From Streptomonospora litoralis (GTDB lineage: Bacteria > Actinomycetota > Actinomycetes > Streptosporangiales > Streptosporangiaceae), in contig NZ_CP036455.1 in the NCBI RefSeq assembly GCF_004323735.1, forward strand, positions 4,769,101 to 4,833,100: 64,000 nt of DNA, in the 5' to 3' direction. The position numbers and the translations under genes are program-made. Shown in pieces: positions 1-8,434 of this stretch (the stretch's first letter is position 1; each line of letters starts with the position of its first letter). The notes below the pieces were generated by a model that saw only the letters and a list, made by a program, of their open reading frames with translations, was not told where the DNA came from and did no database searches.

Positions 1-207
1 GGCCACTCGGCCGCCTCGCGGCTATCGGTGGCGATACGCCATCGGAGCCCCCGCCGCGTGCGGCGCACACGGTCGCCGCGCCGGGCGCTCCGCCGCGCTG
101 CGGCCGGACCCGCGGGGCGCCGGAAGGGCGGACGGGTACACCGGCCCGCCCCCGAGCCGAACAGCCACCGCGCCCCGGCGGCGCGGGGCCGCCGTGGCGC
201 GCGAGAG

Positions 208-1272
208 CTACGCGTGCGGGGCCTCGTACTCCCAGTGCCACGGCTCGAACGGGTTCGAGTACGCCCACTGCGGATGGAACCAGCCCCACTTCGTGGAGTT
301 CTCCTCCAGCCAGTTGAACTGCGGGCTGCCCTGGTTCTGCACGCCGCCGCACAGGTCGACAGCAAGGCCCCAGCCGTGGTTGCTGGTGCCGGGCACCGCC
401 GCCATGCCGGGCGGCTTGGTGGCGTAGAGCGACTGCTGCTTGGAGAGGTCGCGGTAGGAACTCGTCAGGCACATGCTCTCGCCGAACCTCTCGGCGTAGG
501 CCTGATTCATCTTCATGAAGTCGACCGCCGCGTCCCCCCGCAGGGACTCCCCGTCCTGGGGCAGCTCGCACAGGCTGTTCTGGGGCAGCAGGCCGTTGGG
601 GTGGCCCGCGGCGTTCTGGGATACCGACGCGTCGCACTCGGCGCCGGCGAAGTACGCCTCCGGGTCCAGGCCGCGGTTCTTCAGCTCGTCGGTCAGGTTC
701 TCCGTGCTCTCCTTGGACTTCGCGCGCAGGTCCTCGAGTTCGCCTTCCAGCTCGACGCGCTCCAGCTGCGTCTCGGTCTGCAGTTCCTGGGCCTGCGATG
801 CAAGGTCGGACTGCTTTTCACGCAGCCCGTTGGCCTCGTCCAGCAACGCCTGGCGGTCGTCGGAAAGCTTGAGCACGTGCGCCTCGGCCTCAAGGTCCTG
901 GTCGAGCTTGTCGGAAGTCATGATGCCGAGGACGCCCGCGTTGGGCTGCATGTACAGCGTGCTTCCCAACTGGGCCAGCGGCTCACGCATCTTGGACAGG
1001 CGCAGTTCGGTCCGCTGCAGGTCGTGCAGCGTGGAGACCAGCTTGTCCTGGGCGTCTTCCAGCTTCTCCTCGCGCTGGGTGTACTCCTTGGTGGCCTTCT
1101 CCAGCTCGTTCTTGGCCTCGTCGGCCTTCTTCTTGAGCTTGTCCAAATCGGAGTCGGCGGCCGCCGGAGCGGTCACCGGCGCGAAAGCCGTCTGCACACC
1201 GGGCACCACGAGGAGTGCCATGATGAGCACGGCCAGCACCGCCAGGCCACCGTGTCTGCGCGAGTAGGCCAT
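208..1272 (-). CDS. Secreted M15 (VanY-type) D-alanyl-D-alanine carboxypeptidase with coiled coil
   Basis: Predicted exported peptidoglycan hydrolase of the M15 family, which trims terminal D-Ala from stem peptides. After the ATG (354 residues) a short basic segment and a hydrophobic stretch form a signal peptide or anchor. Residues of about 40-190 are a Lys/Glu-rich coiled coil like those in wall hydrolase regulators. The C-terminal 150 residues carry the M15 zinc-site pattern: SSYRxLxxQ, then SNHGWGLAVDLC with His and Asp, and PWHWEY with the last His. The reading frame stays open upstream, but the first residue followed by a basic-plus-hydrophobic leader is this ATG. A Crp-like palindrome lies about 325 bp upstream. 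Family assignment is firm; the exact peptide bond cut is inferred. Confidence 0.9.
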   Translation of the reverse strand: MAYSRRHGGLAVLAVLIMALLVVPGVQTAFAPVTAPAAADSDLDKLKKKADEAKNELEKATKEYTQREEKLEDAQDKLVSTLHDLQRTELRLSKMREPLAQLGSTLYMQPNAGVLGIMTSDKLDQDLEAEAHVLKLSDDRQALLDEANGLREKQSDLASQAQELQTETQLERVELEGELEDLRAKSKESTENLTDELKNRGLDPEAYFAGAECDASVSQNAAGHPNGLLPQNSLCELPQDGESLRGDAAVDFMKMNQAYAERFGESMCLTSSYRDLSKQQSLYATKPPGMAAVPGTSNHGWGLAVDLCGGVQNQGSPQFNWLEENSTKWGWFHPQWAYSNPFEPWHWEYEAPHA

Positions 1273-1379
1273 CAGCGTCAGTGGAGACGGATATCGGCCG
1301 ATTCGCGGCACGCGGTACGAACGCCGCGTGCGATCGAGAGGAAGCGGCACAGAGGTCCTCCGGTCGCGAGTAATCGGTG

Positions 1380-1391
1380 GGTCACGTGACC
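1380..1391. promoter_or_regulatory. 12-bp perfect palindrome upstream of the M15 peptidase
   Basis: GGTCACGTGACC is a perfect dyad about 110 bp before the M15 start codon. It could be a regulator site, but no matching regulator is seen in the window. Confidence 0.3.
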
Positions 1392-1595
1392 GCAACGCAA
1401 GTTACTACATGTCCTCAATCGGACAGACCGAGATGGTTTCCCGGAACGGACATGTGGAGAGCGTGGGGGGCTGGACGTCGCCGAGCGACGCCTACTGCGA
1501 TGCGAAACAGCAGGTCACCGGGTGTTCAACTACGCGTGCCAGACTATTGGGGATTACAAACGCATAAACCCCAAATCGGCAATACGAGGCAAACA

Positions 1596-1609
1596 GTGAC
1601 CAAGGTCAC
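1596..1609. promoter_or_regulatory. Crp-like operator
   Basis: GTGACCAAGGTCAC fits the actinobacterial Crp pattern GTG-N6-GNCAC, with flanking A bases on both sides. It lies in the 440-bp gap between the M15 peptidase and tRNA-Arg, upstream of the peptidase. Crp proteins of Mycobacterium and Streptomyces are known to act on wall-hydrolase genes such as rpfA. Control of this gene is inferred. Confidence 0.45.
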
Positions 1610-1711
1610 ACCAACCCGATGGCAACTTCATCGCCGACAAGGGTACGTCTGAACGCCGCCGTGCCCGGGGCCCACGCCGCACCGATCTCCGCTAGGCTGG
1701 ACCGTGCTTGC

Positions 1712-1784
1712 GGCCTCATAGCTCAGGGGACAGAGCACCACTCTCCTAAAGTGGGTGTCGGAGGTTCGAATCCTCCTGGGGCCA
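1712..1784 (+). tRNA. tRNA-Arg (CCU anticodon)
   Basis: A complete cloverleaf can be drawn. The acceptor arms GGCCTCA and TGGGGCC pair, with one G-T pair. The D stem is GCTC/GAGC, the anticodon stem CCACT/AGTGG around loop CTCCTAA, and the T arm GGAGG-TTCGAAT-CCTCC. The anticodon is CCT, reading AGG. The discriminator is A and the 3' CCA is not fully encoded. No attachment-site duplication or integrase was seen next to it. Confidence 0.96.
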
Positions 1785-1842
1785 CCTCTTGCGGCGGCGT
1801 GCGAACCCTCGACAACGCCGCGCACCGAGGAGCCGTCGTTCC

Positions 1843-1848
1843 TAGAAT
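1843..1848 (+). promoter_or_regulatory. -10 element (TAGAAT) for a probably leaderless transcript
   Basis: TAGAAT ends six bases before the ATG at 1855 and there is no Shine-Dalgarno site. A start at this promoter would put the first base at or near the A of ATG, giving a leaderless message. Confidence 0.4.
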
Positions 1849-1854
1849 CGCCGC

Positions 1855-2189
1855 ATGGACGAGCGCACGCTGTATCTCGTGGTGACGGGGGCCGCCGCGC
1901 AGCAGGAGAGCGCGGCGGATCTCGCGCGGGCGGCGCGGGGGCGCGGGTGGTCGGTGACGGCGATCTCCTCCCCGATGGGGACCCGCTTCCACGCAGCCGC
2001 GGACCTGGCCGATGCCACGGGCGGCGAGGTGCGGGTGGACTTCCGGCACCCCGGTACCGGTGAAAGCTCGGCATGGGCGCCGATGTCCTCTACGATCCCG
2101 ATTCCCCCGACGGAGAACGCCCGCCACCGTGGAGCCGGGTACTCGACGCCGTCGAGGAGTCCGCGGGCCGCCACTCCGCCGACAGCTGA
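1855..2189 (+). pseudogene. Flavoprotein-family gene with internal deletion
   Basis: The first 65 or so codons from ATG 1855 match the start of a flavoprotein (PF02441-type) fold: a beta strand LYLVVTGAAA, a helix, GWSVTAISSPMG, then a TG-VRVDFRHPG segment. The frame then degenerates. From 2073 another frame gives 38 residues (GADVLYDPD...PPPWSRVLDAVEE) that look like the C terminus of the same family, ending at TGA 2187-2189. The middle of about 60-90 residues, including the Asn-containing flavin segment of the family, is missing. The simplest reading is an internal deletion with frameshift. Family assignment rests on recalled pattern only. Confidence 0.6.
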
Positions 2190-2422
2190 GGCGTCCGCCG
2201 GCTTTCGGACGGCCTCCGCCGACTGGCCGATCGAGCCGCACGGCAGACGGTGCTTGGCGCCGCCCCGGGACGTCGCCGCCCCGATGCGGGCGGCGGACGC
2301 ACGGTCGGTAAGGTTTCCGGGTCCCTTCCGGGCTCGGCGCGCGATCGCGCCGCACGCCCGCATCCCCCTTACCGTCGGACCGCGGCGGCGGCCCGACGGG
2401 CGACCGGACCACGGAGTTCACC

Positions 2423-2884
2423 ATGTCCGAACGACCGCGCTTCACCGCCGGAACCCGCAGCCTCACCTCGACGCTCCTGCACCCTGTGCGCACCGTGTGG
2501 CAGATGGCGAACGCCCGCGCCGCGCAGGAGGCGGACCTGCGCGACCTGAACGCCGGGCTTCCCCTGATGGCCACCGCGTTCGTGAAGTCGAACCGACGGT
2601 ACCGGCAGGGCGCCTTCGTCTTCGACCTCGACGCCTCCGAACCCGTGGTGTGGCGCAAATGGCGCCCCTTCATGCCCTACGGGCCGCCCGTCGCCCTGCG
2701 CGGGCCGTTCGAGCTCGGCGGGTTCGGCCCTGCGCCGGCGCAGTACCAGAGCATGCTGCAGACCACGATCCGGGACGCGTCCTCGGTCTGGGAGGTCATG
2801 GTGACCGCGGCCGACACCGAACTGGTCGCGGCCGCGCTGGCCGAAGCGGGCAAGGCCCGGGCGGGCGACGAGTCGGGCGCCTGA
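2423..2884 (+). CDS. Conserved hypothetical protein, 153 aa
   Basis: A 153-residue soluble protein with no signal peptide or membrane segment. ATG 2423 follows ACGGAG at good spacing. The N-terminal 50 residues are probably helical (HPVRTVWQMANARAAQEADLRDL). A central part has several aromatic residues (FDLDASEPVVWRKWRPFMPYG) and the C terminus is Ala/Glu-rich and helical. Codon use matches the neighbours, so it looks like a real gene. It is followed by a strong terminator at 2955. I do not recognise the family and propose no function. Confidence 0.75.
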   Translation: MSERPRFTAGTRSLTSTLLHPVRTVWQMANARAAQEADLRDLNAGLPLMATAFVKSNRRYRQGAFVFDLDASEPVVWRKWRPFMPYGPPVALRGPFELGGFGPAPAQYQSMLQTTIRDASSVWEVMVTAADTELVAAALAEAGKARAGDESGA

Positions 2885-2954
2885 CCTCTTCGCCGGCTGT
2901 TGTACGCACCACGTGCCGCTTCACCTTTCGGACACACCGGAACGGGTAGCAGGG

Positions 2955-3001
2955 GCGCGGACCCGCCGGGTGGTCCCGGCAGGTCCGCGCACGGCTTTTT
3001 C
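2955..3001 (+). terminator. Rho-independent terminator
   Basis: A 9-bp perfect outer stem (GCGCGGACC / GGTCCGCGC) encloses a GC-rich inner hairpin and is followed within six bases by five T. It lies 70 bp after the 153-aa gene and just before the DoxX gene. Confidence 0.75.
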
Positions 3002-3031
3002 GCAGTAGGAGGACGCGGGGAGGTTCGCACC

Positions 3032-3568
3032 ATGGGACGCGTGACAGCGGGAGACGTGGCCGCTCTGGCCATCCGCACCGGACTCGGGGCGACGCTGTTC
3101 GCCCACGGCTCGCAGAAGCTCTTCGGCTGGTTCAGCGGCGGGGGGCTGGACGGCACCGCGGGCGGATTCCACGGGATGGGCTACCGCCCGGGCAAGCCGA
3201 TGGCGACGGCCGCGGGGCTGAGCGAGACCGCGGGTGGCGCGGCGCTCGTCCTCGGGCTGGGCACCCCGGCCGGGGGCGCCGCCGTCGCCGGGACGATGGG
3301 CGTGGCCGCCGAGATGCATTCGCCCAACGGCTTCTTCAACCAGCAGGGCGGCCTGGAGTACCCGGCGCTGGTCGGGCTCAGCGCGCTGGCGCTGGTCGCG
3401 CAGGGACCCGGGCGCATCTCGCTGGACCAGGTCACCGGGCACGTGCTGGACCGGCCGTGGATGCGCTATGCCGCGATGGCCGCGGTGATCCCGGCCGTGG
3501 GGCTGGTGGTCGCCCGCAAGAAGAGTGAACTCGCGAAGGACGCGACCGAGCGGGAGGCCGCCTCCTGA
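3032..3568 (+). CDS. DoxX family membrane protein
   Basis: Small integral membrane protein of the DoxX family, 178 residues with about four membrane segments. Family hallmarks are visible: an N-terminal helix with ALAIRTGLGATLFAHGSQKLFGWF, then GGFHGMGY, a glycine-rich second segment (SETAGGAALVLGLGTPAGG), and the H-SPNGFF motif near residue 92. DoxX proteins are linked to redox or thiosulfate metabolism in some bacteria; the role here is unknown. The start was chosen at the ATG preceded by GGGGAGG. The C terminus is a charged cytoplasmic tail. Confidence 0.88.
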   Translation: MGRVTAGDVAALAIRTGLGATLFAHGSQKLFGWFSGGGLDGTAGGFHGMGYRPGKPMATAAGLSETAGGAALVLGLGTPAGGAAVAGTMGVAAEMHSPNGFFNQQGGLEYPALVGLSALALVAQGPGRISLDQVTGHVLDRPWMRYAAMAAVIPAVGLVVARKKSELAKDATEREAAS

Positions 3569-3656
3569 CGGCGCGCAGGCGCTCGCGGCCGATCGGATCG
3601 CGGCCGGCCGCATCGCCTGGGCGATCGCGTCGGCGGCGCCCCGCCGACCCGCGCGG

Positions 3657-4421
3657 CTACGACTCGCCGGGGCCGGGGCGGCCGCCCGGCCCCTCTGCAT
3701 CGCCGGTGCCTTCGCCGCCATCGCGGCCGCCGACCGTGCCGCCCCGCTCAGCGTCGGCGCCGCCGGGCCGGTCCGCGTCGCCTGCCGCCTGTTCAGGGCA
3801 GCGCGGTGGTTTCGGCCGCTCCTCGCCGCCGGTCTCTCCCCCTCCGCTCGCGCCTGCGGGTTCGGCTTCGGCCGCACCGGCGCCCGCGCCCGCCTCGCGC
3901 GGACGGGTGCGGGAATAGACGAAAGCCCCGGCTCCGCCGGCCAGCCATCCGGCTATCAGCGCGTCGGCGGAAGTGCCCGACGGGACCACCGAGTCGACGG
4001 ACGTGAACGCCGACGAGGAGCCTTCGACGTACAAATCCTGCACCAGGAGTCCGCCGCTGTACGCCCGCGGCTGCTCGTAGGCGAACCAGCCGAACGAGGA
4101 TTCGTCGTCCTGCGGGAAAGCCGTCGGCTGGTTGTAGCGCATCAACTCGTTGCCCGTGACCGCAGCGGCGGCCGAACCGAGGGCCGCGGCGAGCACGACG
4201 ACTCCCCAGCCGAGGACGAACACCGCCGGCAGGCCGCTGCGCGAGTGAATCCCCGGAAGTACTGCGTAGACGGTCAGCCACACCGCCGCGAGCATCACGA
4301 CGCCCCCGGCCACGCCCGCCAGTGGAAACCGGTATCCCCACTCGAATCCGTAGCCCAGCGTGATCAGCGCCGCGGGGACGAGCACGGCGATGCAGACGGC
4401 CTTGCGGCGGTGGGGGGTCAT
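3657..4421 (-). CDS. Membrane protein with acidic Gly-rich tail, unknown function
   Basis: A 254-residue protein starting at ATG 4421. Residues 10-85 contain three predicted membrane helices. An extracellular segment of about 75 residues follows (rich in Tyr, Ser and Asp, with ELMRYNQPTAFPQDDESSFG), then a fourth helix near 160-180. The last 65 residues are a low-complexity Gly/Glu/Pro/Ala tail, probably disordered. It converges with the DoxX gene. I do not recognise the family. Codon bias supports expression, and the frame stays open upstream without membrane character, so the internal ATG was preferred. Confidence 0.7.
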   Translation of the reverse strand: MTPHRRKAVCIAVLVPAALITLGYGFEWGYRFPLAGVAGGVVMLAAVWLTVYAVLPGIHSRSGLPAVFVLGWGVVVLAAALGSAAAAVTGNELMRYNQPTAFPQDDESSFGWFAYEQPRAYSGGLLVQDLYVEGSSSAFTSVDSVVPSGTSADALIAGWLAGGAGAFVYSRTRPREAGAGAGAAEAEPAGASGGGETGGEERPKPPRCPEQAAGDADRPGGADAERGGTVGGRDGGEGTGDAEGPGGRPGPGES

Positions 4422-4826
4422 GGCGCAGGACCCGACCGGGCGGCTATGACTGGCCGCATCCGCGCGGCGAGCGCCGCAGCCCCGCCCGCGCGGCGGATCC
4501 GAAAGTCCGAAAGCCCCGGGGCCCGCTCGGTATCCGCCGCCTCGGGTCCACGCGCCGCTCGGGGGGACTCCGCCGGATCGGCACACGCACGCGAAGGAAC
4601 GCACCCGGCCCGCGGTTGCGTCGGAGGGGAGGAAGCAACGCAGATCCGCAAGGAGTGCGAGAAATGCGATCCCCCGATTCCCCTTCCAAGTCGCCGTGCC
4701 GTTTGACCTGCACGACGAGCTTCACAGCGGCGATCCTACGATCACCGCCGCCCCGATAGGGGCCGAACGCCGAAATCCGCAGGCGTGCTCGCATTCGGGG
4801 CGGGGCCGTGATGAGAAGCGATTCCT

Positions 4827-4846
4827 CCCGGCTCTGCAGAGCCGGG
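4827..4846. terminator. 20-bp perfect palindrome
   Basis: CCCGGCTCTGCAGAGCCGGG is a perfect dyad in the 560-bp gap between divergent genes. It could be a terminator left by a lost upstream gene or an operator. No T run follows. Apart from the remnant at 4859, the rest of the gap (4422-4983) shows nothing I can assign. Confidence 0.3.
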
Positions 4847-4858
4847 GCTCCTCGCTAA

Positions 4859-4987
4859 AATCGGCTGAAGTTCGGCGATCCCCGGAACCTCAGCTTCACC
4901 TACGCCGCACCGCCCGCGAACGCCGAGACCATGGACGTCTACGTGGGCGGGCAGCCGCCGGTCACCGACGTCCCGGTGCGGCGATGA
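4859..4987 (+). pseudogene. 3' remnant of a gene once coupled to the OmpA gene
   Basis: Reading into the ATGA junction at 4984, one frame gives 42 residues after an in-frame TAA at 4856. It includes FGDPRNLSFTYAAPP and ETMDVYVGG, and ends VTDVPVRR-stop. The composition is protein-like and the stop overlaps the OmpA start exactly, the normal arrangement for coupled genes. No start codon or 5' portion is present in frame. I infer that the 5' part was deleted and only the tail and junction remain. Confidence 0.45.
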
Positions 4988-5562
4988 GGGGTCGCGGCGA
5001 AGCGGTCCTCGTCCTGGCCGCGGTGCTGGCGGTGGGCCCGGCGCTCGTCGGAGCAACCGGCGCACCCGGCGCCGCGGACGTCGGGGCGAGCGGTCGGGCC
5101 GCCTCCATCTCGGGACTGGATGCCGAAGGCTCGGTGTCGGCTCTCGACCTGGAGGCCGCGGTGCAACCGCTGCAGAAAGAGGACGTCGAGGGCACCACGA
5201 CCACCGTGACCGTCGCCGCCGACGTGCTGTTCGAGTTCGACGAGGCCGAACCGACCGACGTGGCAAGCGGCGAGCTGGCCGACATCGCCGACCGGCTGCG
5301 CGGTGTCTCCGGTCCCGTGCAGGTGATCGGGCACACCGACGGTCCGGGCGACGACGCATACAACCAGCGGCTATCCGAGCGGCGAGCCGAGGCGGTGCGC
5401 GACGTCCTGACGCGAGAGCTGGGCGCCGACGCCCCCGAATTCGAGGTCAGCGGCCGGGGATCCGAGGACCCCGTGGCCGACGAGACCGACGACGAGGGCA
5501 ACGACCTGCCCTTGGGGCGGGCACAGAACCGCCGCGTGGAGATCGTCTTCGACGGCACTTGA
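4984..5562 (+). CDS. OmpA-like peptidoglycan-binding exported protein
   Basis: A 192-residue exported protein. Residues 1-30 are a signal peptide (basic start, VLVLAAVLAVGPALVGATGA). Residues of about 85-190 form an OmpA-C domain that binds peptidoglycan: VLFEFDEAEPT strand, ADIADRLR helix, GHTDGPGDDAYNQRLSERRA and, near the end, LGRAQNRRVEIVF. In Gram-positive bacteria such proteins attach non-covalently to the wall. The ATG overlaps the stop of an upstream gene remnant (ATGA). The frame is open further upstream, but that segment is not protein-like. Confidence 0.88.
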   Translation: MRGRGEAVLVLAAVLAVGPALVGATGAPGAADVGASGRAASISGLDAEGSVSALDLEAAVQPLQKEDVEGTTTTVTVAADVLFEFDEAEPTDVASGELADIADRLRGVSGPVQVIGHTDGPGDDAYNQRLSERRAEAVRDVLTRELGADAPEFEVSGRGSEDPVADETDDEGNDLPLGRAQNRRVEIVFDGT

Positions 5563-5597
5563 CCCGCGCGGCGGCCGCCGCTCCCCCGGCGTCCCGA

Positions 5598-5630
5598 GCC
5601 GCCACCGCCGGACGCGTCCGCGGTGGCGGC
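5598..5630. terminator. Bidirectional hairpin between convergent genes
   Basis: GCCGCCACC and GGTGGCGGC arms close over an inner GGACGCGTCC dyad. It sits between the convergent ends of the OmpA gene and rnhA, with no T run on either side. Confidence 0.5.
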
Positions 5631-5645
5631 CCCGGCGAACCGCCG

Positions 5646-6116
5646 TCACCCCTTGCGCGCCTCGTCCCTCCCCCGGCAGGCCAGCGCGTCGGCGCGCTCG
5701 TTGCCGCTGTCCCCGCTGTGCCCGCGGACCCACTGCCACTCGATCTCGTGGCGGTTCGCGGCGGTGTCCAGGCGCCGCCACAGGTCGGCGTTCTTGACCG
5801 GCTGCTTGGCACGGGTCAACCACCCGGCGCGCTTCCATCCGTGGATCCAGGACGTGATGCCGTTGCGCACGTAGGTGCTGTCGGTGTGCAGAACCACCCG
5901 CAGCGGGCGCTTGAGCGCCTCCAGCGCCATGATGGCCGCCATCAGCTCCATGCGGTTGTTGGTGGTCCGGGCTTCACCGCCGTAGAGCTCCTTGGCGTAC
6001 TCGCCGTAGCGCAGCACGACGCCCCACCCGCCCGGGCCGGGGTTTCCCGCGCACGCGCCGTCGGTGTGGATCCGCACCGACTGCTCCGGGCCGGCCTGCT
6101 CTCCGCTCGTTCGCAC
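5646..6116 (-). CDS. rnhA: Ribonuclease HI
   Basis: A 156-residue RNase HI, which cleaves the RNA strand of RNA-DNA hybrids (R-loops, primers). All four acidic catalytic residues are present: Asp19 in [11 protein letters not shown], Glu57 in NNRMELMA, Asp79 in HTDSTYV and Asp143 in GNERADALA, plus the GHSGDSGNE loop. The length is typical of bacterial RNase HI, and the basic protrusion ([17 protein letters not shown]) is present. The start is GTG at 6116. It lies 45 bp downstream of the DUF817 gene on the same strand and may share its transcript. Confidence 0.95.
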   Translation of the reverse strand: MRTSGEQAGPEQSVRIHTDGACAGNPGPGGWGVVLRYGEYAKELYGGEARTTNNRMELMAAIMALEALKRPLRVVLHTDSTYVRNGITSWIHGWKRAGWLTRAKQPVKNADLWRRLDTAANRHEIEWQWVRGHSGDSGNERADALACRGRDEARKG

Positions 6117-6161
6117 GGCGGGAAATCTACCGCGCCCGGAGAGCGGGGGCGAGCGGGGCGC

Positions 6162-6998
6162 TCACGCCGCCGCTGCCCGCCCCCGGCCGCTGTACTTCCA
6201 GGTCGCGACTATGACGCAGGCGACGGTCACCAGCAGCGCCCAGGCGCCGAACTTCGCCGGGTGTACCAGGTGCCACACGTCGGCCTGGTGGGGATACTCC
6301 CACGCGCCCAGGAAGGTCGCGATGTTCTCCGCCACCCACAGGAAGAAGCCGATGAGTACGAACGACAGCGCCAGCGGCATGCGGTAGCGCACCCCGCCCA
6401 CGGTGAAGCGGACCATGACTCCCCAGGTGGCCGCCACCATGGCGACCGCCAGCAGGACGCGCACGTCCGGCAGCCAGTGGTGGGTGAGGAAGTTGACGTA
6501 GATCGCGCCCGCGACGAGCGCCGTGGCCAGCCTGCGGTAGCCGGTGAACTCCAGGTCCAGCCGCCGCCACGCCTGGCAGACGTAGCTGCCTACGGCGGCA
6601 TAGAGGAACCCGCTGTACAGCGGTACACCGCCGAACTTCGTGACCGCCTCCTCCGGGTAGCTCCACGACCCCATGTGCACCTTGACCAGCTCGAACACCA
6701 GCCCCACGACGTGGAATCCGGCGGCCGCGAGCGCCTCCGCGCCGGTCTCCAGCCGGGTGGCCCAGAAGACCGCGGTCAGGGCGATGCCGTAGAGCAGCAG
6801 CGCGTCGTAGCGGGCGATCGGCAGCGGCGCAAGGGAGGACACCGCGAGCCCGGCCAGCAGGCACACCGCGAACAGGCACGACAGCGCCTCCTGCCAGGCG
6901 AAGCGGAGCAGCTGGGGCGGGGAGAACCAGTCGGCGGCCGCGGCGGGACGCGGCCCCGCACCGGGGGCGGGCGCGGACGAGGGAGTCTCGGCCGCCAT
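6162..6998 (-). CDS. DUF817 family integral membrane protein
   Basis: A 278-residue polytopic membrane protein with about eight hydrophobic helices. The pattern typical of DUF817 is visible: FAWQEALSCLFAVCLLAGLAVS, FHVVGLVFELVKVHMGSWSYPE, GVPLYSGFLYAAVGSYVCQAWRRLDL and the late segment WVAENIATFLGAWEYP. The biochemical role of this family is unknown. The start is the ATG at 6998, giving a short Ala/Pro-rich cytoplasmic N terminus. The nearest downstream gene is rnhA, probably cotranscribed, although no functional link is evident. Confidence 0.88.
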   Translation of the reverse strand: MAAETPSSAPAPGAGPRPAAAADWFSPPQLLRFAWQEALSCLFAVCLLAGLAVSSLAPLPIARYDALLLYGIALTAVFWATRLETGAEALAAAGFHVVGLVFELVKVHMGSWSYPEEAVTKFGGVPLYSGFLYAAVGSYVCQAWRRLDLEFTGYRRLATALVAGAIYVNFLTHHWLPDVRVLLAVAMVAATWGVMVRFTVGGVRYRMPLALSFVLIGFFLWVAENIATFLGAWEYPHQADVWHLVHPAKFGAWALLVTVACVIVATWKYSGRGRAAAA

Positions 6999-7249
6999 GG
7001 GTTCCCCTCTCGCCGGTCGCCGGGTGGCCGACCCGCCGCGCGCTGTGTTGGCGCCTTCCGCGACCGGTCGGCGTGTCAGCATGCCACAGGACGCGGTCCC
7101 GCCGACCGGTCGGGGCGGGCGGGCCGAGCGCTGCGCTCGGGCACGCCCGGGAGTTGGCGCTCCGGGCGGCGCCGACGGCTAAGCTGGCCGGATCACCCGG
7201 CTCCCGGGGCCGATACCGCAGCACTCCCGCACGCATACTCCCGTTAACG

Positions 7250-8311
7250 ATGGGCGGTGACTCACCCGTGGACGGCTGGCCATCCTCCGCCGAGCGGATG
7301 ATCATCATCCTGGGGTGCCCGAGGTCGGGCACCACCCTGCTGCAGCTGATGCTGCACGCGCACCCGCGGATCGCCATACCGCCGGAGACGCGGTTCACGC
7401 TGGACGTCTACCGCCGCCGCGCGGAGTTCGGCGACCTGCGCGAGGCCGCGAACCGGCGCCGGCTCGCCGAGGCGATCACGGGCCCGCGCAACACCCGCTA
7501 CCGCGATCTGAAGCTGGACCCGCAGGAGACGACGGCCGCCATCGTCGACGGACCGCCCACCGTGGGCTCCGCGGTGGGCACGGTTTTCCGCCAGTACGCG
7601 CACCGGTTCGGCAAGCAGCGCTGGGGCGATAAGCGGCCGGGCTACTACCAGGGGATCGAGGAGCTCGCGCGGATGTTCCCCAACGCGCAGTTCGTCCACC
7701 TCATCCGCGACGGGCGCGACTGCGTCGGCTCGCTCAAGCAGATGCCGTGGTACAAGCTGGACAGCTACCACGCGGTCTCCACCTGGGCGGAGTCGATCGA
7801 CTACGGCCGCTCCGCGGCCCGCCGCCTGGGGCCCGGCACCTTCTACGAGCTTCGCTACGAGGATCTGGTCGCCGACCCCCCGCGCGAGCTCTCCGCGCTG
7901 TGCGAGTTCCTCGGCGAGGAGTTCGACCCGGTGATGTGCGAGCCGCGCCGCGTGGCCAAGAGCGCCGTGCCCAAGTTCAAGACGTGGCACCAGAACACCC
8001 GCCGCGACGTCAACGCCGCCAGCTCGGGCTCCTGGCAGCAGCGGCTGGAACCGTGGGAGGCCGCGCTCGCCGAGACGGTGCTGGGCGGGCGGCTGAAGGC
8101 GAACGGCTACGAGTTGTCGGGGGCGCCGCGCGCGTCAGCCGGGCACTTGGCGCGCTACGCGAAGGTGAGCACGAAGCGGCGGCTCGCCCACCGCAAACGC
8201 ACCTGGCGGGACCGGCTGCGGCGGTTGCGCGAGTCCGACTCCGACGTCGCCGTCGTGACCTCCGACTCCGGCGCCGAGCGCGGCGGGTCGCCGGCGGGCA
8301 CCGACTCCTGA
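7250..8311 (+). CDS. PAPS-dependent sulfotransferase family protein
   Basis: A protein of about 353 residues with the sulfotransferase fold that moves sulfate from PAPS to an acceptor. The 5'-phosphosulfate loop is GCPRSGTTLLQ near the N terminus, and the 3'-phosphate segment is HLIRDGRDCVGSL near the middle. A later region (YEDLVADPPRELSALCEFLGEEF) is typical of the family. The acceptor cannot be told. ATG 7250 is used here; GTG 7268 and ATG 7298 are possible, since no strong ribosome site decides. The tail after residue 300 is basic, then acidic. Confidence 0.85.
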   Translation: MGGDSPVDGWPSSAERMIIILGCPRSGTTLLQLMLHAHPRIAIPPETRFTLDVYRRRAEFGDLREAANRRRLAEAITGPRNTRYRDLKLDPQETTAAIVDGPPTVGSAVGTVFRQYAHRFGKQRWGDKRPGYYQGIEELARMFPNAQFVHLIRDGRDCVGSLKQMPWYKLDSYHAVSTWAESIDYGRSAARRLGPGTFYELRYEDLVADPPRELSALCEFLGEEFDPVMCEPRRVAKSAVPKFKTWHQNTRRDVNAASSGSWQQRLEPWEAALAETVLGGRLKANGYELSGAPRASAGHLARYAKVSTKRRLAHRKRTWRDRLRRLRESDSDVAVVTSDSGAERGGSPAGTDS

Positions 8312-8434
8312 CGCCGACGCCGGGCCGCCGCCCTGCGAGATCCCCGCCGGCGCCGCGGCTCCGCCGCGGCCTCGGCGCCCGCGTCCGCCTCGGTCGACCC
8401 GACCGGATGCGGCGCGCGGAGGACGACGGGCCGC

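Noticed and set aside
1273-1711. c-di-AMP (ydaO) riboswitch upstream of the M15 peptidase
   Set aside because: Such riboswitches precede some actinobacterial wall hydrolases, but the conserved ydaO core words were not found on the minus strand.
1712-1784. Integration site at tRNA-Arg
   Set aside because: No integrase, no repeated 3' tRNA end and no foreign-looking gene block was seen next to it.
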